Positions 50,937 through 64,000 of a stretch of DNA of 64,000 nucleotides are shown here, piece after piece (the stretch's first letter is position 1; every line of letters starts with the position of its first letter). Made by a program: the position numbers and the translations under genes. The notes below the pieces were generated by a model. It was not told the DNA's origin. It did no database searches and saw nothing but the letters and a program-made list of their open reading frames with translations. The DNA is from Dipetalonema caudispina (Eukaryota > Nematoda > Chromadorea > Rhabditida > Onchocercidae): assembly GCA_013365325.1 (NCBI GenBank), contig JABVXV010000019.1, forward strand, positions 248,001 to 312,000. The letters are read 5' to 3'.

Positions 50937-53775
50937 ATGATCATATCAATCCAGAATTATCGCAACAACCAATTCATCTCCTATTAAAGAAGCCAAAGAA
51001 AGACAAGTTAAAGAAGGGGAAGCTGATAAGACAGAACGAACGAAATTGAATTGATAATTTTACTTCGAAATATTTTGATTATAAAAATGAATTGATTACA
51101 TATAAATCTTCAAGTGTGGCATCAAAATAACACTGTTAACAACGATAACAGCGAATGAGTTCATTTAAATAGACTTGCGTAATATATCAGAAGAAACATT
51201 TCTTTGCATATCAATCCAACCATCCATGTGTGTACGATTCATTTATATCAAAAATACCAATAATGAACTTTGTAATTGCATTGATATTTTGAATTTAACT
51301 ATCGATCAAGTTGAAATGAAATGAAACGAAGTATATGGAAGAAATTTGGAAGAGATTTCCTAGATTTTACATTTGCAGTAATGTTAGTCTAATGACTTTC
51401 ACAGTTAGTGATACTGATCTTCCAAGATAGTGCAGGTCATTGCAATTCTTACTTGTTATGAAATTAAGTGAAACTATTTTAGTGAAATAGTACTACGAGT
51501 AGTGAAGAGAACAAAAGATCTTTTGGTTTGTGAATGTTCGCTTTTGTCGCATTCGACTTCATCAAAGATGTCCTTTGTATGTTCACATCAATGTGCAGAA
51601 GAATTGAATGCTGTTGTTGAATTGAAGTAAAGCTGTTGTTGAAAGGGATGAATAATATGGAAATATATTAATGGAAATATAACGACGCTACCTGAGAGAT
51701 TCCTTTAACTTTTAAAAAGATGGAAAATTGAAAATTTTACGAAGAGTAAATACTTCATACGAATTTGATTTCACCAATTTTGTACGATTAATTTATCTGA
51801 TCAAAATCATTTCGTCAGAAATTTCTTCGTCTTGCACTGCCTGAATAGAACAAGCTATTCTGCGAGAAGTTGTTCTTTGTTCTTTGTCGGATCAGACCAA
51901 AGTGGAATATAAAGAAGGATTAGGTGCCAGGTAATATCAATTAAAAAATTATTTGATCTGTCGCTAATTTGCAGAATGAGCGACAAAACCCGAATGATGT
52001 TAGATCACAGCTTTATTAAATTACCTAAATTTCTTTTTCTGCTATCAAACCATTTCTGGATGAAATGAATGGTCACAAGAAGAACAGCAAGCGAAGCTAA
52101 ATTGGAATATAAATCAGAAATAGAAACAGAAACTGCTTTTTTGTCATCCTACAACAAGTTTTATATATGTGGTATCTGTGAGGAACAGTAGTACCATTGG
52201 CTTTTAACATTTATTCGGTATTTCTCGTAGTTATTTCATTAAGCTTATTTCGCGACAAAATTTAAACGAATTATAAATTAATAATACTTCTCAATACATT
52301 CACTTTAAATCCTATTCCCACAGAAAAAAAAAATATTTTGATCGGTAATTTTTAGTGATTGGTCAAGCGACACAAGAAAATTATGTTAAATATTGTTTGT
52401 TTAATTTTGTAAACATACTAAATACCTTTATGAAAAGTGTTGGCCAAAATTTTTAAAAACACATTCCTTAGCGTTGTTTTGGCATTTTTGAGCATTAAAT
52501 CGTCAATCCTTCCAACCAGTCATGTTATTAAAATATTTCTTGCTAATTAGGCTAACAGTAATTAACAGTGCAGTGAAAAGAAGATTATTTCATTGGTCAC
52601 AAATGAAAATTTATCAGCTAAAGATTTTGATATTCATTAATGTAAATAATTAAACGATTTAAACAAGTTTCTAATGAAAAGGAAAACGCATCGTTGGAGG
52701 CATATTCGTAGACGAAAAGGCCGGTCGATATCAAACAATGTACACAAATGTATTAATATTAGATTATCAAACAAACAAAATCCTTTTTGGCAGAAGGGAT
52801 AATTTTTACAAAGAGCAATTAATGATAGTGAAATTATACGACTGTCATTTATCACATTTTGCTTTTCGAAAAGATTTTACATGTTTTTCTTTGATTTTTC
52901 CGAACAGCAATTCATTTAATATAAGTTTACTTTTTTAATGATAATTTCCATAATGAAAGACTTCCAAGTACTCGAAGTTTGCAAAAATTTTAATGCAAGC
53001 AAATATTCTTCTGATTAAAATGAATCTTACCATTACAATTAATAAATAATACAAAAATGTCAATCATTTAGTATATGAGATCAAGGATAGATAATAGTTG
53101 TAAGGTAAGTATTGACTGCGCTTTTCAGCTGTCTAAATTGAAATTGAGCAGGAATAACAGTTAAATTGAGATTAAAATTTTTTAAATTCTAAATAACCAA
53201 CAAAATATTGAATTAAAAAAAAGAGATAACGTGAAAAGTGATGTTTGCCCATCTGATCCATAGTTTAAACTAATTCGAAGGCACTATTCAATTATAGATG
53301 ATAAGTGAATAATCCATTGTTGATAAATTAGAATAAAATATTTGATTTAATGCGATTAATGATGTAAACAAATTTTTGCGAAATAATAATGTGTTGACAG
53401 CAAACTTTGAAGAAATCAAACGACAATAATCCATAAAAATTTAAAAAAGATGAATTTAGAAGTTGTCAAAATGAGCTCTTTTCTTTTTTCTTGGAACTGT
53501 GATAAATATTTCAAACACTCACAAACTGTTCCCAATTTTGTGGAATAGGAAGTAGAAATATCCGATTAAACAATTTTATTAGATCATACTTTGTAATTAC
53601 ATGATACATCCTATTTTCAAATTTCTGACCCGAATCAATCAATATGTTGATGATACTTTAAGACTCAACAAAGATTGATCTCAGGTTCAGAATTTCCTTT
53701 CGTCCGGTATCAGTGCTAGCAATGGAAGCATTTCGCCAACAGTGGAAATCTTTATTTTGCAATGTATCCGAAATC
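50937..53775. other. Intergenic stretch between two minus-strand genes
   Basis: About 2.8 kb upstream of the peptidase start. Two isolated signals: a strong acceptor followed by a 16-codon minus-strand terminal reading (51840-51793, AVQDEEISDEMILIR then stop) and a 40-aa plus-strand small frame (52069-52191). Neither is attached to a gene. The poly(A) hexamer of the next gene is at 53751-53756. Confidence 0.5.
53751..53756 (-). promoter_or_regulatory. Poly(A) signal of the 757-aa orphan gene
   Basis: AATAAA on the minus strand, 20 bases beyond the TAA at 53776. Confidence 0.65.
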
Positions 53776-56700
53776 TTAGATTTCTGGATCGTTTTTATGT
53801 TTTGTGTCGTAGTTGTGCATAAAAAAATTTGCCCAACGATCATTCGAAATAGTCTCTCTTCCTAGTCCTTTTGTAATTCTACTTTTTGAACTGGTTTTTG
53901 GTATCTTGGGCTCATCAATTCTGATTTGCTTTGTTCTCAATACAGAATTTCTAAAATTATCAATGTCCTGATTTTTGTCACCAGTTTTGTATTCCTTCCA
54001 TTGTTTCTCTTTTAATTTGATATTAATTTTTTGCAACTTCTGCAAATCAGATTTTGCATATCCTTTTCCCATTGCAAAATTTGTTGTTGACGGGATCATG
54101 GTCCAAATTCCTGGAAACAAATCAATGAATTAACTTTCAAATAATCCTATAGTTACTTAATATTTTTCAGGAGCTGTGGTTTTTCTTAAACTTCGCATAA
54201 AATGGCTAAAGAGTGCTTCCTAATGAAATGATTTAGACAAAAACTTGGCTGAAAGTTCATTCTTTATTTAAGGAATACTAAAGTATATATGTTTCACTAA
54301 CTCTTTCAACATGAATTTTTACTACATCAAAAGAAAAAATCCTTCATAGGATGATACGCTCAATTTATGCTACAATTTTGTTATTCTGTTAGAATGAAGT
54401 GAAAAGAAGGAATCTACATTAATTGAATGAACAAATTCGACATGGATAAGCAAACTGACCATTCATGTCGCTACTAATTTCATTAGTTGCATTTTCTCTT
54501 CTGTATTTGTTAAACATTTTGACACTTTGTCGCATCATGTCTTTCGCTAACATATCTCCTTTTCGTTCTCCATCATTCTCGACTCCTTTGTATTTCTTTT
54601 TTGAAAATCGTTTTCTTTGAGCTATTGCAAATTTAGCTATATCATGTTTCGGCGTTTTTGATTTAATAAGCTTCATCGCTTTCGAAATGCTCTGTGCAGC
54701 GTTTATAGAATCGTCTGGTGAAAACCCTCGCCAGTTCGGATTCGACGATTCCTCCTTCCCTCGTTTCATGGATTTCGTGAAAAAATCGTTTGCTAAGGCA
54801 ATCGAATTATGCGAAATTTCGGTAGCGTTTGGTGAGTTATTTTTAAAGAAATCTTTGTCATCCAATCTGTGAATTATCGATGAAAAATTCCTCCTTTTGA
54901 TTTCAGCTTGCAAATGGGTACCTTTTGGAATCATTTCCCTTAAAATTTTGTGATGTTCAATGAAAAAATGACTGGGATATCTCGGTGAGGGAACAGTTTT
55001 ATCGGTTGACGATGAAATTGGGAACGTTTTGGGATGGAATTTGAAATCATTAGGATGGTTGTCCAGGAAATCTTGCATCCGGAGGGATTTCCTTTCCTTT
55101 TCGCTAATCGCTTTTTCCGCAATTTGTCCAGGTGTGCTTGCATCACTTTTGATCCGTGGAATAGAGATTCTCAGTGGTACTTCAGTAAATAAGAAAGGAA
55201 TTTTCTCATTTTCATTATAAATACTATTTCCTTTCACAGCTGTTACTAATGGTCGCACTTCCTTTTCATCGTCATCAATGGTATTAATGTCTTCTTCATA
55301 TATGTCAAAGTTCAAAACATCCTGCTGAATCGGTTCATTTCCTTTCATCTCCAAATAATCTCTGGAAAAAAATGAGTTCAGAACATTGTTATTGGTATTT
55401 TGAGCATTGCTTGTCCACATCCGTTTCATATTACCTGCGACTCTCATTGTTGTATTGTCATCCCAATGTGTCCAAGATTCCACAATTTGGGACATAGTTT
55501 CATTGGTAGCATCTAAAACAGAAGGATGGCGATAAATTTGCAAATCGACTGCTTCCTTGTGTTTTGAACGTTTTGATTCGGGAAATTCCATTGCTAAGTC
55601 GTAGTTATTTATAAAATTTTCATTAATACCTTGACTTTTTAACAGAGAGATCAAATTGTCATGAGTTTGCCCGTAGTTTGAAAATATCAATGAGTACAAG
55701 TAGTTGTTCAGCAAATTTTCTACAGCTCTCTCCTCTTTCATATCTCTGTTTTCTGACCCTCCGATTGAATATTTTCGCTCAGCATTATTATTATCCATAT
55801 TCGAGCTTAACTTTTTCACCAATTTAGTAACGATCGTTTTCAGAAAATCATATTGCATTTCAAGTTCTGTCTTGCTCCGCAATTCTCGTCTTATGCGCTG
55901 AAGTTCATCCCGAGGTTCAACTGGATAAAAATTCGTATGTAATATCTGCAAAGAGCTCTCTTTCTACATATATAAGGAAATCAATGTCTGAAATAATCAA
56001 AATCTGAACACATACAGCTTCATCTCTAAATTTCATGAAATCGGTAAAGTCTTTTGCTCCATCTGTGATCGTATCATGTACACTTGGTGTTGTTACATCT
56101 TTCGTATGCCTCCATGATATCCTGAAATTTAATCCAGAACTTATCATTATCGTCACTCCTTCAAAGCAATTATTTTAATTACACATCATTATTTGTCATT
56201 ATCAACAAAATCTGTTACTTCACAATATTATAATCCGTGGTACAGTAGATGATTAATTAATTCCTCTCTAAACTTATGATCCATGCATAAATTATCATTT
56301 CACAAAAGTTGAAAACCTCCTAGTGATAAGATAATGGAATGTCATAATGTAATGCTGGCCAGGCTTGATAAGCCGTAGTATATTCAACAATTATCAATTA
56401 CGGAAGTATGGGATTAAACAGATAACAAAAAATGATAAAGTTTTTGAGAGGAATGATCGCAATTAATAGCTCTAAAGAGGTCATCAGTATAAAATTACTT
56501 TCCTACTGATATCTGATTTTCACATTTGTGAAAATGACCACGCTTTTAGGTGACCTGTTTCTCGCTGAATTCAGCTAATCAATATTTTTCTAATCAATAT
56601 TTAGTACTTATACGAAATGATATTTTTCCACTTTAAATATTTATTCGTAATCTCCCTGTTCGTATTTCATTTCTTGCCTTATTTAAAAAAAAGTATTAGG

Positions 56701-58779
56701 ATGGATGATAAAGATAGTAACATATGAAATCTCAATTCTTGACATTTTTCATCTTTTCTTATGACAGTTTACTAAAAATTCGATGACTTAAAAGTTGAAT
56801 TAGTTTAGACAGTTTTAATTCTTGCTACGTAATGGCACAAGTGATCTCGGTTAGCATAGTTTTCAATATTTAAATTTTTCTCTACAATAAATGCTCAACA
56901 ATTACAACAATTTTTAATATTTCTGAAGAATTTACCCGCTGTTATTGTATCGGAAATTCTCCGACAATAAATGTTTGAGCTTGGTGCGACATTCCAATGT
57001 TTGCCGATTTATTTCCAAATGTTTTTGCTTTACTGCGGTCGTATACTTTGATTGGGATGTTTTTCTCTGGCACCTTTAACAGTGATTATCAAGAGAAGAA
57101 TCTTTATCACCAATTAATTAGGATTTAAAAAATCATTTATTCTCTAGTACCAATTTGTTCACTTCTTACTTTAATTTTAAATTTAACTTGCGGTTCAAAC
57201 TGAATTTAATTATATAACTAACTGAATTGCGACAGGACAACATCCGCGGTATTTGTAACATTCTTTTTTCATGCTATCCATTTTTTCCCAACAGTTACTC
57301 TTATTTTGTACTGATCTCTTCTTCAAAGACAAATGGTTGCATCGTGTTTGCTATAATTTGTTTTTCTGAAGAAGACATTTGGGTTTATGCAAAATTTGCT
57401 CTCAGATATAATAATATCGACTATATTCCATCCAGATTTAATTTTTCTGCGTTGTAACTTATTGTTTAGAAGCTTACTAAAACTTTTAGTTGCTCATCGT
57501 CAATCATTAGATTCTCGTGTGCTATACATAAAGCATGATCAGCTTCCCTTTGCATGACTAAATTCCACAACATTCTGTAAATTCAACATCAATCGCCACA
57601 GCTAGCAAGAAAACAATAAAGAACAATAAAGCGTAAGAACGATTTTAACATTTTGAAAAGAAATAAATATCAAATTTTTGACTAGAAATAAGCTGTTAAA
57701 GAGTTAAAATAGTTTCAATTGAAATTTTGAATTTTGGTTTTAAAACTTTATAGCCATTTTAGTATTTAAGCTGAGCAAAACGCTAAAATGTAAGGAAAAT
57801 TTTCAGGAAAAAATGGCGAACCTACCTGAAATTATCTATCGCACAGGGAATATCAATCACGGCTCGTACTTTTTCCATACATTGCTGATAGCGCATAGCA
57901 ACTTTCATTCGACATCCGATTAATTTCGTACAGTATCCCATCGTATAATGATCATAAAAAAAGAAAATATTTAACTTCGTTATGCATATATTCGGAATAT
58001 CTTTGTCATTCAGATTTTATATAGCAAAAGGCCTTAAAATATAACTTTTCATTTTTAATTTTATTGTTAGAATTTTGTCGCTTTCGAGAGCCTTTTGTGA
58101 TACAAACATTTCCCATTAAGCAGAGTCAGTAACTGAAACTAAATTTGGAATTAACTTGATGTTTAATAAACTAAATATTTCACTTTTCACTTGATTGAGT
58201 TCTTGCCTTTTTATTCCAGAAGTGTGATCAGTCTTGAAACAAAAGAATGAAATTTCATTTATATAATGACAAACAAATAAAGAATTTCTAGCTTTAAATG
58301 ATATATAGGAGTAATTTACTAACAGTAAGAGTATATTTCATTTTTGAAATTTTTCGATAAATGAAACATTTTAAGAAACTATAGCACGAGACAATAAATC
58401 GGTTTTTTAAGAAACTGTTGTTAAATGAAGGATTTAAAATGATTACGATACAGGAATGGAACTCTTTGCATCACATTTTAATTAAAAATTTTTAGTTAAC
58501 AACAATAGTGACATAATCTCTATTAAATTTTAAGTAAAGAAATGAATTCTCGGGTGGAAATGAACAAACAACTCTGTGAAGGTGAAAAAAAATGAAGAAA
58601 TAGAGTATTATGTCACTTTTTTCATGGATTTCTTGAAAGTGATCAATTATTCCTGAGAATTGCACCATTTGTGACACTAATTTTGAGAATGTTAATTCAA
58701 AAAACTAAACCAAACGTACCTTAGAAATCGTTAGGCCAATGGTAGCGAATAACACGACAATCGTCACTGCCGTAGACAT
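53776..58779 (-). CDS. Orphan Lys/Asn/Ser-rich protein with N-terminal hydrophobic leader (757 aa)
   Basis: Not recognised. Exons in coding order: 58779-58720, 57974-57826, 57073-56936, 56121-56016, 55945-54460, 54110-53776; phases agree (2274 bases). The 1486-base exon 5 is by far the largest exon in the window. The leader MSTAVTIVVLFATIGL looks like a signal peptide or anchor. The next 100 residues hold paired cysteines (YCTKLIGCRMK, YQQCMEK, IDIPCAID, TLECRTK), suggesting a disulphide-bonded lumenal or extracellular domain. The rest (residues about 150-757) is charged, low in Cys, rich in Lys, Asn and Ser, with many basic pairs and probable disorder or helix; the end is RWANFFMHNYDTKHKNDPEI. 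The exon 2 acceptor (AACGAAG) is weak, so the N-terminal part is the least certain; exons 3-6 are strong. Rapidly evolving lineage-specific protein is my inference. Confidence 0.83.
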
Positions 58780-61700
58780 TGCGATTATAAACTAAGCCAA
58801 GCAGTGTTCTGATCTAAAATCAGAAATTGAAATAATACTGCTGATATTATGCAATTTAATCTCTCGAAAATTTATAAAGCAATTCAAAAAGAAATTTGCG
58901 ATTCTTACAAGTTCAATTGCTTCACAACTTCATTTGCTTACATTTGTTGTAAAGTGGAATATTTTGTTATTCTGTGAATATTATCGCCTTTGACGGATTG
59001 ACATGTTTTACAAATCGTTGGAAAATGAAGAAGGAAGCAACATAAACCCAGAATTTAATGTTTCTCTTAGGATACTTGGGATAAGACAAGTTGACACGAA
59101 TGGGACCAAACAATTGCATCAAATTTGGAGGACTAAAATTCTAGAGAGCAATTTTCCAACAATTAAAAATTGAGGAATTTTTCAATTTTTACATTTTAGT
59201 TTTAATGTAATAAATCTTCTAACCTCAAAACTTATAGCCTATGAAATTTGGAGGAACCAATTATTCTTTTATCATGTCCTTATCTCTCAATTTATTGCCC
59301 TGTTTTCCAACCATTTTGTTGTTAAATCCCATGTCATCCATTATCATCGAAATGCGTTTGTTGTTTGAAACATGTAGTTTCAAACACAGTTTTTTTACAT
59401 AATTAACCGAACTAATTATTATTATATACTTGATTATTCATATTGAAGGCTCTAACAAATAAAATTTGAAATTCTAAACATATTTATTAAATAATATATC
59501 GTCAAGATTTTTTACACCTTCAAAGAAAATGCAAAAATGTTCTAATAAATATCATTTCAAAAAATTATTCATTAGGTACAAATAATTCACTTTATGATTA
59601 AAAATTTTCTTACGAAACGTTATTTGCCAGAGGAGAATGATGTTCCAAAAATTTCATTCATTTGAAGTCCGATATTTCTTTTTATCAAAAAAAAAAAAGA
59701 AAAAAAGAAAGAAAGAAATGTCCACTTTTGTAACAGATAAATTTCGTAAATTTTTGAATAAAATTCTTTTTTCAGAAAATTTTTATGTTCATGTCAGATC
59801 GACGTGATTTTTCGCAAGGATTGAATGTTTTTTCCTAAATTTCTATTAGTTTGGTAATGTCATTTGCAATTTAATTGAAATTATCATTTTGCAGAAAGCA
59901 TAAAGTAGATAATATGAAATACTTGCAAAAATTTTAAATTATTTAGAAAGCACTATTGGCTTAATGAATGGTCATTTGAAAGATACATTTCTTAAAACTA
60001 TTGACATATTAAGTTGTAAATAGAACTAGAAGAATTATAAGTTGATTAAAGTTTCCAAAAATATTGTCCACCTATTGAAAAAAAAATCATTAATTCTAAA
60101 ACTATTAAGTTGCAGTTTGCCACTATCAAACAATATCAGTTAGCTCAATTTGAGTTATGTGAAAGTTAACATATTTTATTGATAGTTTGCCGAGAAATTA
60201 CTTAAATCTTACACTTCGATTTCACTTAATAGCACTTAGACATTTATGTATTACTAAACTAAGCCCTTTCTATACACATATGTGGGGCTATTGAAAAGCA
60301 GAAAAATGAATACCGACGAAAGATGTTTGACTTCAGAGGTCTTTGGCATAGAAATTTTTTAGAGCGCAATAATTAGAATTTCCTACTGGGTCATCTAATT
60401 AGACTTCCGGCAAAATCGCATCATACAAGCAGACAGTCATAAATATAAATTATTGTTTTTTTATTTCTTGAAATGAAATGTACTTCATAGTTAGTAAGTT
60501 CTTGTAAAATATCCACTTTCCTTTCCTTTAAAAAACAAAAACTTTGTGGCAGTTGGAATGGATAATTGTATCTGTGATCCTAAAAGGCTTTCAATTTTCT
60601 TATTAGTTCTTTTATTTTGTGATTTAGCAAATTATCCGAAAGTTTTTGAAAGTAGATCGTAATAGTATACGTTTATTCAAGTCAAAAATATATATTAATA
60701 GTTTATACGACAAAGTAGCAAGTTCAATTTAAATTAGTCGGTGAAACTGAGATGTAATAATAAAAAGATGTTCAACGCCGATCTAATTGGTCCATGACTT
60801 AGTGTACATCCAAATTCAAGAAAGATACTATATTATTTTGATTCTAAAACTTTGTATCGTCTAATTATTAGCAATCTGGCTAGAACATATTTTCTATATG
60901 TGCTTTGAACTTGCGCGCTGATCATTTTACAGTATTCTTTTGATAATGAAGTTTTAAATTCTGATAATGAAACGCTTAGTCCATTCAAATACTGTGCTCT
61001 CAGTATCAACATTTCTGCTGTTTTTAATCATGAACTCTTCTGGAATCCCCTTCTGAAATCACAACCTTTCCTTAGAATATCAGGTGATTTCTAAGTATTG
61101 AACATTTAAGTGAAAAGTGTGATTATTTCGTAAACGAAGGAAACATATTTTAAAAAAGATAGATTTAGGATCAAAATAATATGGAGAGTTACTTCCTCTT
61201 AGTTGAGGAAATGAATGTTTAGGATAAAATTTAGTTGCTTAAATTTGAATTAGCGGATAGAAGTATTAATGGAAGTATGCAGCAATGTTAAATCAAAATC
61301 GATCGTTAATGTAAAAATATCGCTGCTATGGAAGGAAATTGTTTATGTAAGTTTGAAATGACATTTAAAGAAAAAGTAAATGTGTCCAAGGTGCGCTTCT
61401 CATAATGCGGGGCTATTTGTTTCATTACAGTTACCGGAAGTTATTTCAAGATAATAGCATGAATTTGAAAGTTATGAAAATTTAACCATGATTTTAAACA
61501 ATTCGACTACAACAGGAATTGAATTAAATTAAACGCGGTAAAAAATCCATTTTTATTTTGACACCTAGGGTAAAAAAAGAGCAAATCGGTGTTCGATGCA
61601 AATGGTTCAAAATAAAAATGAAATAAATTTAATTACAAAATGATGAAATACTATCTTTTTGACTTGCCTATTCGAGCGTAAAAAGCTTACGCAAGCGGAA

Positions 61701-63537
61701 ATCGTTACTTTGTACGCGCAATTCGTCATTACTAATGAACTATAATTAATGTATATAATTTTTAGACTGCAGAAATGGGGAAATACTCACAAATCTATAT
61801 ATAGTATCTTTCTTATCTGCTTCTCTGTGAAAATCTTTTCACAGTTTAATCAGAAAAAAAAAACTGAAATTTTCTGTTCGTAAAATTTATTGACATATAA
61901 CACATACCTCATTATTGTGGATATAAATCAGTATGGAAAAGAGTAATCGGACAAGGTAAGGCCATAACTACGAACTGAATAAGTGAGACAAGATAGATTT
62001 CGATATTTCACCCGCCATGATCAAAATTATGCTCAAATTTTTTAGGTGTTATTTGCCAATTGACAATAACAATCAATTAGTTAGTATCTTTTGGTGTTTC
62101 TCTTGCAAGACTATTTTATTCTGCACAGTACTCATTTTTCTACTTTTCTTCTTCGTAATTTTTGATTATCCTTTGTTCCTTTATTTTGTTAATTGCTGTG
62201 AAAGAATAAAAGTAACTGATAGAAAGAGCATAAATTTAATGATGTGATTATAGTTCATAGTTCAGGCTGTAGTCAATGAAGATTGGATAAAAATTTCATT
62301 TATATTCAGTAAAAATTGTAATTAGTATAGAGTTATCGAATTGACAACAAATTGTGTTCAGTAAGATTGCTTTAGTTTATTTGTTTGAGTTAAAAGTAAT
62401 TCAATTCACTATAGGTACTAATGTATAACTACATTAGTAGTTTAACTAAACATACAAATATAAAAGCGACAAGTATTTAGACAAAAAAAAACCAACTGTA
62501 TCTGTTTTAAGAAGAGTTAGAAATGAAAGTTCATAAGAAATTTTCGAAATATATTATTAAATCTGTTACTGAAACATTAAAAGACATTTTGCACTATCCC
62601 AAAGCAATGCACTCCTCATATATGCAAATCTTTTATTTAGTAAGTGATACACTCTACCATATCAATATTTTCCACGAATATCAGTGAAAGATATGAGGAG
62701 ATAAATTAGATTACAAAAGATAATGATCGATTTGAAGGTAAATGAATCCATAGTGATCAAGTGAATTATAAAGACAAAAATAAGCTTTTTAGAGATTTAT
62801 ATCACCAATTTTTTAGTTCAAAATGGTATATCTGAAAGGAAGATAATTTTGCAGTATTCTTTTATGATTGAAATTTTTGAAAATTCAATATCTGAAAAAC
62901 TCAACTTAGTTGAATGCAATTGTGAAAATTCTCGTATAAGTTCCTTTCTTTTTATAATGAAAGTAATACATAGTAAATAATCTTCAAAAAATGTTTGTGA
63001 AATTTACTTTCATGATTTCAAGTGTAACCTGAAATTTCTGTAAAGGAAATTATTGGCATCCCTAGCAGAACAATAAACTAGAAGCTGAAATTCGGGCATT
63101 TAATTTGTCAGATTAGCAGTAATTTAAATATACCAGTAAAAACTTAATATCAGTTAAATGCTATAGGATTGTTAGCTCACAAAAGAACGAGTCAGTTGCT
63201 TTGGTTGGTACAACTTTCTACGGTGAAATAGAAATTATGGTATTATTAGCTTTAGGTTCATCCGGAAAATGAAAGCTTGAGAGAAAAAAACGATAATACC
63301 AACTGAAACGAAAGAGAGAATTGGCTGGGTGTATAGGAAGTCGTAGAAATGTTTTACTTTTCTAGCATGGTCTACAAATTTTACTTACTGCCTCAAAAAT
63401 ATTCAGGAAAAGCTTCGGGAATATGAGGGAAAAGTGAATAATGCACAAGTGATCTTAACTTGTGACGAAAAAAATCATAGATTACGTAAAGCTTTGGGAC
63501 TGCTAGTATCCGATAAAAGTCTTTCCAAGCCCTGTTT
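58780..63537. other. Intergenic stretch, no secure gene
   Basis: About 4.8 kb between the orphan gene start and the receptor gene stop. AT-rich, stop-dense. It holds a 10-bp-arm palindrome at 59362-59386 and a 50-codon minus-strand open frame at 59261-59410 without splice or start support. Nothing else seen. Confidence 0.6.
59362..59386. repeat. Perfect palindrome with 5-base loop
   Basis: TGTTTGAAAC at 59362-59371 pairs with GTTTCAAACA at 59377-59386 around ATGTA. Could be a hairpin or a dimeric protein-binding site; no context supports either. Confidence 0.7.
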
Positions 63538-63735
63538 TCAAGTATCTGTATTCTTTAGTGCTGTATCGAAGCGATATTGAGCCAATTTGGCAGTCACTGC
63601 TAGAATGGTAACGGTAAGCATTGTGATAGTTGAGAAGAGTAACAAAAAAACTCGATCCACAACTGTGGCCAAGAATTCCCATTCCAATGTACATTGTCTG
63701 TGATGTTTCATTGATTTTAATTCAATTGATTCAAT
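63538..63735 (-). CDS. Cys-loop ligand-gated ion channel subunit, nicotinic type, last exon (partial)
   Basis: A 66-codon terminal exon in phase 0, entered from a TTTTGTTTTAG acceptor and ended by TGA. It encodes the pre-M4 helix and M4: the block LEWEFLATVVDRVFLLLF is the conserved W..vA.vvDR..L..F signature of cation-selective (nicotinic acetylcholine receptor class) subunits, followed by the M4 span and a short extracellular tail, AKLAQYRFDTALKNTDT. The ligand-binding domain, M1-M3 and the cytoplasmic loop must lie beyond the right edge of the window. Subunit class (alpha or non-alpha) cannot be told because the vicinal cysteines are outside. Confidence 0.9.
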   Translation of the reverse strand: MESIELKSMKHHRQCTLEWEFLATVVDRVFLLLFSTITMLTVTILAVTAKLAQYRFDTALKNTDT

Positions 63736-64000
63736 CTAAAACAAAATGAATTAATTCCTATAAGAAATCAATCTCCTTCATTTCTTACGATATTGTTTTA
63801 ATAAAACACATAACATTCAATTACTCTTGAATTTATCGTACTGTTTATCGCATTGAACAAAATTGATCAAATATTTGGCTATTACATGTATAAAATTAAA
63901 TTGAAATGGTCGTTGAGGATGAAACTTTTTTTTGGATTAGAAAATTATTACTTATGAATAGACTTAAGCATTTCATTGAAATTGCATGCTTCACCAAATT
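63736..64000 (-). other. Intron of the receptor gene
   Basis: AT-rich sequence upstream of the last receptor exon; no further exon is visible before the window ends. Confidence 0.7.

Noticed and set aside
51793..51840. Isolated terminal-exon-like segment (AVQDEEISDEMILIR, stop)
   Set aside because: Strong acceptor and acidic reading, but no upstream exon in phase could be found, so it is not listed as a gene.
59261..59410. Minus-strand 50-codon frame ending near MDDMGFNNKMVGKQ
   Set aside because: No acceptor or start in good context, Lys/Asn-rich as expected of AT-rich DNA, and far from the receptor and orphan genes.

Overview
The window looks like nuclear DNA of a nematode. It is strongly AT-rich, genes are split into many short exons, most spliced introns inside compact genes are tens to a few hundred bases, and the proteins include an FBF-type PUF regulator and a cation-type Cys-loop receptor tail. 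A parasitic (filarial-like) worm is my inference from style and gene density, not something the sequence proves. No bacterial operons, tRNA, rRNA, CRISPR or intact transposon was seen.

Layout. 1-8174: no secure gene, one interrupted reading frame near 3.5-3.9 kb. 8175-22438 (minus): a 14-kb gene of seven small exons encoding a 207-aa serine-rich protein I do not recognise. 24791-27082 (minus): a type II membrane nucleotide-diphospho-sugar transferase. 27083-30234: divergent intergenic region with three CRE-like octamers spaced exactly 13 bp apart. 30235-33774 (plus): FBF-like PUF RNA-binding protein, eleven exons, all eight repeats legible. 35448-38280 (minus): four-transmembrane protein of unknown function. 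38281-46030: gene-poor, with GC-richer islands that hold suspiciously open frames. 46031-46526 (minus): possible tail of an unknown gene. 47307-50936 (minus): secreted HExxH metallopeptidase (M11/gametolysin-like) with two C-terminal cysteine motifs. 53776-58779 (minus): 757-aa orphan protein with an unusually large exon. 58780-63537: nothing secure. 63538-63735 (minus): last exon of a nicotinic-type Cys-loop receptor subunit that continues off the right edge.

Exon models were built by hand from splice signals and checked by reading-phase arithmetic; for the transferase, PUF, peptidase and 757-aa genes every junction keeps frame. The four-transmembrane gene has one unresolved junction in its cytoplasmic tail. 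The genes do not form an obvious pathway: spacing between same-strand genes is in the kilobase range, so operon organisation is not indicated.
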